Under the pieces are notes generated by a model that worked only from the letters and a program-made list of their open reading frames with translations, searched no databases and had not been told where the DNA came from. From positions 1-34,410 of the forward strand of contig DAVZID010000036.1 of the NCBI GenBank assembly GCA_052273485.1: a DNA stretch of 34,410 bases. The letters run 5' to 3'. Shown in pieces: positions 1 through 7,177 of this stretch. The position numbers were made by a program, and so were the translations under genes. Each line of letters opens with the position of its first letter. The stretch's first letter is position 1. Source of the stretch: Anthropogastromicrobium sp052273485. GTDB lineage: Bacteria; Bacillota; Clostridia; Lachnospirales; Lachnospiraceae.

Positions 1-2
1 AA

Positions 3-170
3 TTTGATTTAGATGTTTTGCACCAGACTATAAGTGATACTCAGTCAAACATATGTCAGGCTGTGATTGTGAAGGAAGGTGATAGCGGAAATGTTATTTA
101 TATTGATGCAAAAGACGAAATAGTTGTTGCTATAAGTGGTATAAAAGTATTAGTAAAAAAATTAGATTGA
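3..170 (+). CDS. 3' end of an unidentified gene (partial)
   Basis: An open frame enters from the left edge and runs to a TGA at 168-170, giving about 55 C-terminal residues that end in GIKVLVKKLD. No domain or motif is recognisable in this fragment. The stretch is visibly richer in A+T than the B12 genes that follow. Its stop codon overlaps the -35 element of the next promoter, so the downstream riboswitch unit starts immediately after it. That the frame is coding is inferred from its openness to the window edge and its ending just before a promoter. The function is unknown. Confidence 0.5.
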   Translation, partial: FDLDVLHQTISDTQSNICQAVIVKEGDSGNVIYIDAKDEIVVAISGIKVLVKKLD

Positions 171-195
171 ACTTACCAGTAAAGTGTGCTATAGT
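167..195 (+). promoter_or_regulatory. Sigma-A-type promoter for the cobalamin riboswitch unit
   Basis: TTGAAC (167-172) is followed, after exactly 17 bases, by TATAGT (190-195), a close match to the housekeeping consensus. It lies about 20 bases upstream of the riboswitch aptamer, where a promoter for a riboswitch-controlled transcript is expected. The -35 element overlaps the stop codon of the preceding gene. Confidence 0.65.
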
Positions 196-213
196 AAGAT
201 AAAATTAAATATG

Positions 214-440
214 AAGTGTTCAGGTGTCGGAGCAATCAACTGCGATTGGCTCCGGTGAAAAGGGAAACAGGTGCAAATCCTGTACGAACTCGTCACCGTG
301 ATAGGGAGCAGGAGCCGCAAAATCACTGGGAAACTGGGAAGATGGCCGATGCGATGATCTTAAGCCGGGAGACCTGCCTGAACGCTGTACAGAAACGAAA
401 GTTTCAGACCACGAGTAAAAAGGTTGTACGTTTGGATTTG
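214..440 (+). promoter_or_regulatory. Cobalamin (B12) riboswitch
   Basis: The segment has the hallmarks of the cobalamin aptamer. There is a GGGAA..GGTGCAAATCC core at about 280-300, a purine-rich GATAGGGAGCAGGAGCC stretch after it, and a near-perfect B12 box GCCGGGAGACCTGCCT at 364-379. A stable side hairpin (CGGAGC-AATC / GATT-GGCTCCG) lies at about 227-253. A second small hairpin (GAAAC/GTTTC) lies at about 393-406, after the B12 box. It precedes cbiK and a BtuFCD-like importer, the gene class this riboswitch normally controls. The outer boundaries are approximate. By family knowledge, adenosylcobalamin or a related corrinoid should switch the downstream genes off. Confidence 0.93.
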
Positions 441-485
441 TAAAATTGATACAGACATTAATTTTGCAGATTTATTTGTGTACGG

Positions 486-526
486 CTCTTTCTCTGACAA
501 TGGATCAGAAAGGAGTCTTTCTTTTT
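486..526 (+). terminator. Leader terminator of the cobalamin riboswitch (expression platform)
   Basis: The arm at 486-497 pairs with 505-515 around a 7-base loop (498-504). There are 11 pairs, one of them G-U, with one bulged C at 492. A T-rich tract follows (516-526). It lies between the aptamer and the first gene, so transcriptional attenuation is the likely control mode. The antiterminator pairing was not worked out. Confidence 0.7.
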
Positions 527-654
527 GTATGCATTTTATCAGTTTGTTTATGACTGCTGGAAAATCATGGTTGGAAACAAATCGTTTCTGAATGCTTTAT
601 ATTTAGTTTAAAGAAGCAGAAAAACTGCAAAAAAGAAAGGCTAGGTAAGCAAAC

Positions 655-1875
655 ATGAGAAGAAGAAATCTGGCAGTACTGGTATCCTTATCCCTGATGG
701 GAACAATGAGCATGACAGGCTATGCAGCAAGTGAGAAGGAGACCACAACTGAAGCGGCAAGCACTGAGGCAGGATCATCTGAGGCAGAGAGTGAATCTGC
801 AGATCAGGAGGCAGCAGACAAGGTTGCAGATCTGATCGATGCAATTTATGTGCAGGAGAGAAATGACAAGACCGATGAGCAGTGCAAGGAAGCAAAGGAA
901 GCGTGGGATGCATTGACCGATGCACAGAAGGAGCTTGTTGAGGGCGAGAACGCTGATCCAGATTATTTCGGAAGAGACACTGGTGATGCATCTAAGGATG
1001 ATCCGAGAAATGGTGATGAGATCGGTGACAACGAGATCCTGGTTGTAAGCTTTGGTACTTCCTTTAATGATAGCCGTGTTGCTGACATCAAGGGAATCGA
1101 GGATGCGCTGCAGGAGGCATATCCGGATTGGTCTGTAAGACGTGCATTTACTGCACAGATTATCATCAACCACGTAGAGGCTCGTGATGGTGAGTGCATT
1201 GACAATGTTGAGCAGGCACTTGACCGTGCAGTTGACAATGGTGTAAAGAATCTTGTTATTCAGCCAACCCATCTGATGCATGGTGCAGAGTACGATGAGC
1301 TGATGGATGTTGTTAAAGAGTATGAGGATAAGTTTGAGTCTGTAAAGGTTGCTGAGCCGCTCTTAGGTGAGGTTGGCGATGATGCTACTGTTGTAAACGA
1401 TGACAAGAAGGCAGTAGCAGAGATTCTGACAGCAGAGGCAGTTGACAAGGCTGGCTATGACAGCTTAGATGCAGCAAAGGAAGACGGCGTTGCATTCGTA
1501 TTCATGGGACATGGAACTTCTCATACGGCAAAGGTATCCTATAGCCAGATGCAGGCTCAGATGGATGATCTGGGATATGACAACGTATTTATCGGAACCG
1601 TAGAGGGCGAGCCGGAGGAGACCTCCTGTGAGAACGTAATTCAGGCAGTAGCAGACGCAGGTTACACCAAGGTTGTTCTTCGTCCGTTAATGGTTGTTGC
1701 TGGTGATCATGCAAACAACGATATGGCAGGCGACGATGAGGATTCCTGGTTAAGCCAGTTTGAGGCATCTGGTAAGTTTGACAGCGTGGATACTCAGATT
1801 TATGGTCTTGGTGAGATCGAAGGCATGCAGAAGCTTTACATCGATCATACCGCAGCTGTAATCGACGAGAAGTAA
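655..1875 (+). CDS. cbiK: Exported sirohydrochlorin cobaltochelatase (CbiK family)
   Basis: CbiK inserts Co2+ into sirohydrochlorin in the anaerobic B12 pathway. The catalytic domain spans residues about 126-405 of 406. It carries the family motifs VSFGTSFNDSR (131-141), RAFTAQIII (163-171), FMGHGTSH (283-290, metal His 286), VAGDH (348-352, His 352) and NDMAGDDEDSW (355-365). Unlike cytosolic CbiK, it begins with a signal peptide (MRRRN, a hydrophobic stretch to about 20, then GYAA) and has no lipobox, so it should be secreted. A Glu/Ser/Thr-rich linker (26-52) follows, then a helical module (about 55-98) ending in WDALTDAQKELV, which resembles a module common in clostridial surface proteins. 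It is the first gene after the B12 riboswitch, followed by two lipoproteins and an ABC importer. A periplasmic CbiK is known in Desulfovibrio. Haem or cobalt-porphyrin handling outside the cell is an alternative role. Confidence 0.92.
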   Translation: MRRRNLAVLVSLSLMGTMSMTGYAASEKETTTEAASTEAGSSEAESESADQEAADKVADLIDAIYVQERNDKTDEQCKEAKEAWDALTDAQKELVEGENADPDYFGRDTGDASKDDPRNGDEIGDNEILVVSFGTSFNDSRVADIKGIEDALQEAYPDWSVRRAFTAQIIINHVEARDGECIDNVEQALDRAVDNGVKNLVIQPTHLMHGAEYDELMDVVKEYEDKFESVKVAEPLLGEVGDDATVVNDDKKAVAEILTAEAVDKAGYDSLDAAKEDGVAFVFMGHGTSHTAKVSYSQMQAQMDDLGYDNVFIGTVEGEPEETSCENVIQAVADAGYTKVVLRPLMVVAGDHANNDMAGDDEDSWLSQFEASGKFDSVDTQIYGLGEIEGMQKLYIDHTAAVIDEK

Positions 1876-1912
1876 TCAAAAGATAACATAAGACGAGGGG
1901 CATAGCAATTAT

Positions 1913-2830
1913 ATGAGAAGAAAAAATATCGCGGTAGTTGGTATGCTGTTAGTGACCTGTCTGGCATCCGTTGGATGCGGACAGAAAAAAGAAAAGCAGG
2001 AGTCTTCGGTAACAACGGGGACTTCTGCTTTCGAGACAGCATCCGAAAAGCAGACAGAAGAAAAGACGGAAAAAGAAACAGAGGCGGATACAAAGACAGC
2101 AGTTTCAGATTCAGATGAGTTAGCAGATGGTGTCTACATTGCGGACTTTAATACCGATAGCAGTATGTTTCATGTAAATGAGGCATGTGATGGAAAGGGT
2201 ACCTTGACGGTAAAGGATGGAGAGATGACCATTCATATTTCACTGCCATCAAAGAAAATTTTAAATCTGTACTGTGGCTTGGCAGCGGATGCAGCAGCGG
2301 ATGGAGCAAAGCTTCTAGATCCAACTACGGATACTGTAACCTACAGTGATGGCATGACCGAGGAGGTTTACGGTTTTGATATTCCAGTTCCGGCACTAAA
2401 TGAGGAATTTGATGTTGCCCTGATTGGAACAAAGGGAACCTGGTATGATCATAAGGTAAGCGTATCCAATCCAGAGCCAAAGGAAGACAATGCATCAAGC
2501 ACAGTGGATCTTGAGGATGGCACTTATATTGCAGAGGTTACACTTGAGGGTGGAAGCGGCAGAGCAACAATTGAGTCTCCGGCGAAGCTTACGGTAAAGG
2601 ATGGCGAGGTAATCGCTTCGATCGTATGGAGCAGTCCAAATTATGATTACATGATTATAAATGAAGAAAAATATCTTCCAGTGAACAAAGAAGGAAATTC
2701 CGTATTCGAGATTCCAGTTGATTCTCTTGAGAAGCCGCTTGAGGTAATTGCAGATACCGTAGCGATGAGCAAGCCACATGAGATTGAGTATACCATCACA
2801 TTTGATGCATCTACGGTGAAGGCAGAGTAA
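1913..2830 (+). CDS. Surface lipoprotein with two related beta-type domains (putative tetrapyrrole/metal binding)
   Basis: This is a 305-residue lipoprotein with lipobox LASVGC (acylated Cys22) and a charged Glu/Lys/Thr linker (about 24-66). Two domains of about 100-115 residues follow (about 70-186 and 200-299). Each starts with DG-x-YIA and contains an LTVKDGE turn, so they look like an ancient duplication. The second has a Tyr-containing segment, SPNYDYMII (241-249), after a predicted strand. The layout loosely recalls NEAT-type haem-binding domains, but I cannot assign the family by eye. It lies 37 bases after cbiK and 4 bases before the FecB-type binding protein, all under the B12 riboswitch. 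A role in capturing a tetrapyrrole or corrinoid at the cell surface is inferred from context alone. Confidence 0.75.
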   Translation: MRRKNIAVVGMLLVTCLASVGCGQKKEKQESSVTTGTSAFETASEKQTEEKTEKETEADTKTAVSDSDELADGVYIADFNTDSSMFHVNEACDGKGTLTVKDGEMTIHISLPSKKILNLYCGLAADAAADGAKLLDPTTDTVTYSDGMTEEVYGFDIPVPALNEEFDVALIGTKGTWYDHKVSVSNPEPKEDNASSTVDLEDGTYIAEVTLEGGSGRATIESPAKLTVKDGEVIASIVWSSPNYDYMIINEEKYLPVNKEGNSVFEIPVDSLEKPLEVIADTVAMSKPHEIEYTITFDASTVKAE

Positions 2831-2834
2831 TTGA

Positions 2835-3989
2835 ATGATGAAAAGACATTTTATAGCGACTGCAGGCAGTGCACTGCTTATAGGACTAATGGGGCTGTGT
2901 GGCTGCAATTCATCAGAGGCTCAGTCAAATGATTTGGCGTCAGACATGGATGCACTCGGAGAGCCGACTGGCCAGTTACAGTTAGCGTATGCTGAGAACT
3001 TTTCTGTGGACTATTATGATGGTGGCTATAACCTTCTTACGACAAAGGATGGCATACAGATTTTAACCGTTCCAGAGGGAAAAAAAGCACCGGATAATCT
3101 TGATGAATCCATAATTGTGTTACAGCAGCCAGTGAATAACATATATCTTGTCTCGTCGGCTGTTATGGACATGTTTCGCGAGCTAAATGCGCTCGACACG
3201 ATTGGCTTTTCTGCGCAGAAGGCAGAAAATTGGTACATTGATGAGGCAAAGGCTGCGATGGAAAACGGTGATATTTTGTATGCTGGTAAATACAGCAGCC
3301 CAGATTACGAATTATTAGTTTCCAAGAAGTGCACACTTGCCATTGAAAACAGTATGGTTCTTCATTCACCAGAAGTTAAGGAAATGCTAGAGGATTTTGA
3401 TATTCCAGTCATGATCGAGTACTCAAGCTATGAGACGCATCCGCTTGGCCGTGTCGAGTGGATTAAATTCTTTGGCGCACTCACCGGAAAGGAAGACGCA
3501 GCAGAGAAAGCCTTTAAAAAGCAGACAGAGATTGTTGATCATGTGACAGTACAGGAAAAGACCGACAAAACGGTGGCCTTTTTCTATGTAACGTCCAATG
3601 GTCTGGTGCAGGTGCGTCAGAGCAATGACTACATTCCAAAGATGATTGAGCTTGCCGGAGGCCGCTATATATTTGAAAATTTGGGAGCTGATGACTCAAA
3701 GCGCTCCACAATGAACATGCAGGTTGAAGAATTTTACAATGGAGCAAAGGACGCGGACTATCTGATCTATAACAGCACAGTAGACGGTGGTGTGCAATCA
3801 GTTGATGAATTAATTGAAAAATGTCCTGTTTTAGCTGATTTTAAGGCAGTACAAAATGGCAATGTCTGGTGTACGCAAAAGGATGTGTATCAACAGTCCA
3901 TGTCAATTGGTTTTTTAATTGAAGACATTCACAACATGCTGCAGGGTGCAGACGATACCAAAATGAACTACTTGTATCGCTTGGACTGA
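2835..3989 (+). CDS. ABC transporter substrate-binding lipoprotein (BtuF/FecB type)
   Basis: A 384-residue solute-binding lipoprotein with a short signal peptide ending in LCGC (acylated Cys24). The rest fits the helical-backbone (cluster A-II, Peripla_BP_2) class that binds cobalamin, haem or siderophores. An N-terminal lobe contains the DESIIVLQQPVNNIYLVSSAVMDMFRELNALD pattern, split here as two short motifs around residues 91-121. A long linking helix lies near GRVEWIKFFGALTGKEDAAE, and a C-terminal lobe has MIELAGGRYIFENLG and PVLADFKAVQNGNVWC. It precedes a FecCD permease and ATPase in the same unit. Two adjacent ATGs (2835, 2838) are possible starts. The B12 riboswitch favours a corrinoid ligand, and cobinamide or haem are alternatives. 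Confidence 0.88.
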   Translation: MMKRHFIATAGSALLIGLMGLCGCNSSEAQSNDLASDMDALGEPTGQLQLAYAENFSVDYYDGGYNLLTTKDGIQILTVPEGKKAPDNLDESIIVLQQPVNNIYLVSSAVMDMFRELNALDTIGFSAQKAENWYIDEAKAAMENGDILYAGKYSSPDYELLVSKKCTLAIENSMVLHSPEVKEMLEDFDIPVMIEYSSYETHPLGRVEWIKFFGALTGKEDAAEKAFKKQTEIVDHVTVQEKTDKTVAFFYVTSNGLVQVRQSNDYIPKMIELAGGRYIFENLGADDSKRSTMNMQVEEFYNGAKDADYLIYNSTVDGGVQSVDELIEKCPVLADFKAVQNGNVWCTQKDVYQQSMSIGFLIEDIHNMLQGADDTKMNYLYRLD

Positions 3990-4018
3990 CAAACATGAGA
4001 TAAGGAGATCGCCTTACG

Positions 4019-5038
4019 ATGGAACAGAAACGAAAAATAAGATATAGTACCGTGTTTCTCCTTTTGGGAGCCTGCACTGTGCTGCTTGGCATACTAAATG
4101 TTTGCATCGGAAGTGTTTCCATTCCAGTTTCGGATATTGTGGCATCCATTCAGGGAAAACGCATTGAAAATGCCAGGATTTTGTGGGATCTTCGTATGCC
4201 GCGAATGTTAGCAGCTTTGATTCTTGGTGGTGCACTTGGATTGGCTGGCTATCTGCTGCAGACCTTTTTTCATAATCCAATTGCGGGACCATTTGTGCTT
4301 GGAATCTCTTCTGGTGCGAAGATGACCGTGTCGCTTGTTATGGTCTTTTTAATGGGACAGGCCATTCGCGTAAGCTCTGGAATGATGATTCTTGCGGCAT
4401 TTGTCGGAGCAATGATTTCCATGGGTTTTGTGTTACTCGTATCGCGAAAGGTGGACAGCATGTCTATGCTCGTCGTCGCCGGAGTGATGATCGGCTATAT
4501 CTGCTCGGCGATAACGGAACTTGTTGTGACCTTTGCCGATGATGCGCAAATCGTAAATTTACATAACTGGTCCAGAGGAAGCTTTTCCGGAACAACATGG
4601 GACAATGTGGCAGTGATGGCAATCACCGTGGCAGTGGCATCAGCAGCTGTTTTTCTTTTGTCAAAGCCACTCAGCGCCTATCAGTTAGGCGAATCCTATG
4701 CGAAAAATCTTGGTGTGAATGTCAAGGCGCTTCGCAGTGCAATGGTGCTTCTTTCCAGCATTCTTTCGGCGTGCATCGTGGCATTTGCAGGACCAATTTC
4801 CTTCGTGGGTATTGCCGTGCCGCATTTAGCAAAGCAGCTTCTTTCCAGCACAAAGCCGATTTTGATGATTCCGGCATGCTTCTTAGGCGGCAGCGTATTT
4901 TGTTTGTTTTGTGATCTGTTAGCCAGAACGGTGATGGCACCGACTGAGCTTAGTATCAGTACGGTTACGGCAATTTTCGGTGCGCCGATCGTGCTGTGGA
5001 TTCTAATTCGCAGAAACAAAGAGAGGGCAGCGGAATGA
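4019..5038 (+). CDS. ABC transporter permease, FecCD/BtuC family
   Basis: A 339-residue polytopic membrane protein with about nine or ten hydrophobic segments. It has the family signature RMPRMLAALILGGALGLAG (about residues 59-77), then LLQTFFHNPIAGPFVLGISSGA, and near the C-terminus FAGPISFVGIAVPHLAKQLL. These are hallmarks of the BtuC/FecCD permeases that import cobalamin, haem and siderophores. It would dimerise in the membrane between the lipoprotein at 2835-3989 and the ATPase that follows. The stop codon overlaps the ATPase start as ATGA (5035-5038), indicating translational coupling. Confidence 0.92.
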   Translation: MEQKRKIRYSTVFLLLGACTVLLGILNVCIGSVSIPVSDIVASIQGKRIENARILWDLRMPRMLAALILGGALGLAGYLLQTFFHNPIAGPFVLGISSGAKMTVSLVMVFLMGQAIRVSSGMMILAAFVGAMISMGFVLLVSRKVDSMSMLVVAGVMIGYICSAITELVVTFADDAQIVNLHNWSRGSFSGTTWDNVAVMAITVAVASAAVFLLSKPLSAYQLGESYAKNLGVNVKALRSAMVLLSSILSACIVAFAGPISFVGIAVPHLAKQLLSSTKPILMIPACFLGGSVFCLFCDLLARTVMAPTELSISTVTAIFGAPIVLWILIRRNKERAAE

Positions 5039-6171
5039 GTGGAAATAATGGAAACGATGGAAGCAAAGGATATCTTCGGACAGAAAATTTGCGTGTCGGT
5101 TATCAAAAGCACATCGTAGTAGAAAATATTGAAATTGTGCTCCAAAAAGGTGAGATCCTTACACTCATTGGTCCGAACGGAGCCGGAAAATCTACCGTGC
5201 TAAAGAGCATTGCAAAACAGCTTGAACGGATCGGTGGCAGCATTTATCTGAACCAGACAGAACTGTCCAGATTGTCAGGGCGGCAGTTGTCACAGAATAT
5301 GGCGGTTGTAATGACAAAAAAGCTTCGCGCAGAAAAAATGACCTGTGAAGACGTGGTGGCGACGGGACGCTATCCGTATACAGGGCGTTTTGGAATCCTT
5401 TCCTCATCGGACCGGCAGGTGATACAGGAAGCAATGGCGTTAGTGCATGTAACACAGATAAAGGATCTTGACTTTAATCGAATCAGTGACGGCCAGTGCC
5501 AGCGCGTTATGCTTGCGCGCGCAATCTGTCAGGAACCGCAGATCTTAATCTTAGATGAGCCAACCTCCTATCTGGATGTCAAATACAAATTAGAATTTTT
5601 GTCCATCCTACAGGAGATGAAACGCCAGAAAAAATTGACGGTTATTATGTCGCTTCACGAATTAGACCTTGCCGAACGCATTTCCGACCGGATTCTCTGT
5701 GTCAATGGAACGACGTCAGAGCGCTTTGGCACACCACAGGAGATTTTTACAAAGGGATATATTTCGAAATTGTTTGGCATTTCATCAGGCAGCTTCGACG
5801 AAGAAACCATGAGTGTAGAACTGCCAAAACCTGTTGGAGCGCCAACTGTTTTTGTGATCGCCGGGGACGGGACCGGGAGAAGCATTTACAGACAGCTTCA
5901 GCGAAATGGCATTCCATTTGTCACCGGTATCCTTTTTGAAAATGACCTTGATTACCCAGTCGCAAAGGCACTTGCCGCCGAAGTAATCGCATCAAGAAGC
6001 TTCGAACCCATCACAAACGAGACGCTTGAAGCTGCAAAAACCAAACTAACAGAGTGCGACCGCGTGATCTGTTGCCGATCCCATTTTGGTGCCTTCGAGA
6101 AAGCAAATGAGGAGCTTCTTGCCTTGGCAAAGCACGATAAACCTATTGACATGGTAGTTTATCAATGCTAA
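5035..6171 (+). CDS. ABC transporter ATPase (BtuD/FecE type) with an extra C-terminal domain
   Basis: ATP hydrolysis here would drive the BtuF/BtuC-like importer. The ABC domain (about residues 14-255 of 378) has Walker A GPNGAGKST (46-54), a signature reading ISDGQ in place of LSGGQ (150-154), Walker B LILDEP (171-176) and the switch His208. After residue about 265 there is an extra domain of roughly 110 residues. It opens with TVFVIAGDGTGRSIYRQL (271-288), a Gly-rich Rossmann-like strand-loop-helix, and ends with RVICCRSHFGAFEKANEE and a terminal VVYQC. I do not recognise this domain. The ATG at 5035 is preferred because it overlaps the permease stop and has a GAGAGG ribosome site. An in-frame upstream codon at 4996 would run inside the permease gene. 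Confidence 0.9.
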   Translation: MSGNNGNDGSKGYLRTENLRVGYQKHIVVENIEIVLQKGEILTLIGPNGAGKSTVLKSIAKQLERIGGSIYLNQTELSRLSGRQLSQNMAVVMTKKLRAEKMTCEDVVATGRYPYTGRFGILSSSDRQVIQEAMALVHVTQIKDLDFNRISDGQCQRVMLARAICQEPQILILDEPTSYLDVKYKLEFLSILQEMKRQKKLTVIMSLHELDLAERISDRILCVNGTTSERFGTPQEIFTKGYISKLFGISSGSFDEETMSVELPKPVGAPTVFVIAGDGTGRSIYRQLQRNGIPFVTGILFENDLDYPVAKALAAEVIASRSFEPITNETLEAAKTKLTECDRVICCRSHFGAFEKANEELLALAKHDKPIDMVVYQC

Positions 6172-6223
6172 GATACGATAGGCAAAGATAGAGAAACATG
6201 CAAAAGGAAAAGGCAGGAAAGAA

Positions 6224-7027
6224 ATGTTAAATCAGTTTTCAAGAACCCAGCTTTTATTGGGAAAAGAGGGAATGGATGTGCTTGCAGGAGCCAAGGTAGC
6301 CGTTTTTGGTATCGGCGGCGTTGGCGGTTATGTGGTAGAAGCGCTCGCAAGAAGCGGCGTGGGTTCCTTTGTACTTGTAGATGACGATAAGGTGTGCTTA
6401 ACAAATATCAACCGTCAGATTATCGCAACAAGAAAGACCATCGGAAAATATAAGGTAGAAGTCATGAGAGATCGCATTCTGGAGATCAATCCAGATGCAC
6501 AGGTGGAGGTGCGCCAGTGCTTTTATCTGCCAGAGAATGCGCATGAGTTTGACTTCTCCGAGTATTCTTATGTGGTTGATGCAGTCGATACGGTTACGGC
6601 AAAGATTGAGATCATCATGCGTGCGCAATCAGCAGGTGTTCCAGTGATCAGCTGCATGGGCGCAGGAAATAAGCTTGACCCGACACAGTTTCATGTTGCG
6701 GATATTTACAAGACAACAATGTGTCCATTAGCAAAGGTTATGCGCCATGAGTTAAAAAAGCGCGGCGTCAAGAAGTTAAAGGTTGTCTACTCAACCGAAA
6801 AGCCAGTGCGTCCATTGGAGGACATGAGCATCAGCTGTCGTACGCACTGCGTATGCCCACCGGGAACAAAGCATAAATGTACTGAGAGAAGAGACATTCC
6901 AGGAAGCGTAGCATTTGTGCCACCGGTAGCAGGACTGATTCTGGCAGGAGAAGTCATCAAAGACCTTGCCAATCCGCAGGCACTCCATCAAGAAAAAACA
7001 AATAAACAATTAAGGAAAGAATCGTAA
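6224..7027 (+). CDS. tcdA: tRNA threonylcarbamoyladenosine dehydratase (TcdA/YgdL, ThiF-E1 family)
   Basis: TcdA uses ATP to convert t6A37 of ANN-decoding tRNAs into the cyclic form ct6A. The 267-residue protein starts with FSRTQLLLGKEG, then the nucleotide-binding loop VFGIGGVGGYVVEALARSG (27-45). It has the E1-type acidic and Arg motif DDDKVCLTNINRQI (53-66) and the family motif MGAGNKLDPTQF. A Cys-rich stretch, CRTHCVCPPGTKHKC (about 205-219), precedes a C-terminal Gly/Ala helix. Its start has an AGGAAAG ribosome site. It lies 52 bases after the transporter ATPase and is followed by a strong terminator, so it appears to be the last gene of the B12-riboswitch unit. There is no obvious functional reason for a tRNA-modification gene there. 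Confidence 0.9.
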   Translation: MLNQFSRTQLLLGKEGMDVLAGAKVAVFGIGGVGGYVVEALARSGVGSFVLVDDDKVCLTNINRQIIATRKTIGKYKVEVMRDRILEINPDAQVEVRQCFYLPENAHEFDFSEYSYVVDAVDTVTAKIEIIMRAQSAGVPVISCMGAGNKLDPTQFHVADIYKTTMCPLAKVMRHELKKRGVKKLKVVYSTEKPVRPLEDMSISCRTHCVCPPGTKHKCTERRDIPGSVAFVPPVAGLILAGEVIKDLANPQALHQEKTNKQLRKES

Positions 7028-7051
7028 CGATTCCGATATGATAGCGAAACT

Positions 7052-7080
7052 CCCGTCAGCTTTATTTGCTGACGGGTTTT
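7052..7080 (+). terminator. Rho-independent terminator after tcdA
   Basis: A perfect 9-bp stem CCCGTCAGC (7052-7060) / GCTGACGGG (7068-7076) with loop TTTATTT is followed by TTTT (7077-7080). It separates the riboswitch/transport unit from the cbi biosynthetic cluster. Confidence 0.92.
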
Positions 7081-7177
7081 GTATTTGTAAGAACCGATCA
7101 AAAAACAAATTAGAAAAAATGGGGTAACTTTTTTTACAATATCACAGAAGTGGAATCGTTACCAGAAGGAGATTTCC

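Noticed and set aside
216..443. Open frame of 75 codons before cbiK
   Set aside because: It lies wholly on the cobalamin riboswitch. The sequence conservation there is RNA structure, and the peptide is basic and without a good ribosome site.
775..1281. Long minus-strand open frames under cbiK and other genes
   Set aside because: They are antisense shadows of well-recognised plus-strand genes, with no ribosome sites or recognisable products.
7081..7177. Second cobalamin riboswitch or clear promoter before cbiC
   Set aside because: The gap is under 100 bases and lacks a B12 box. Only weak promoter-like hexamers are present.
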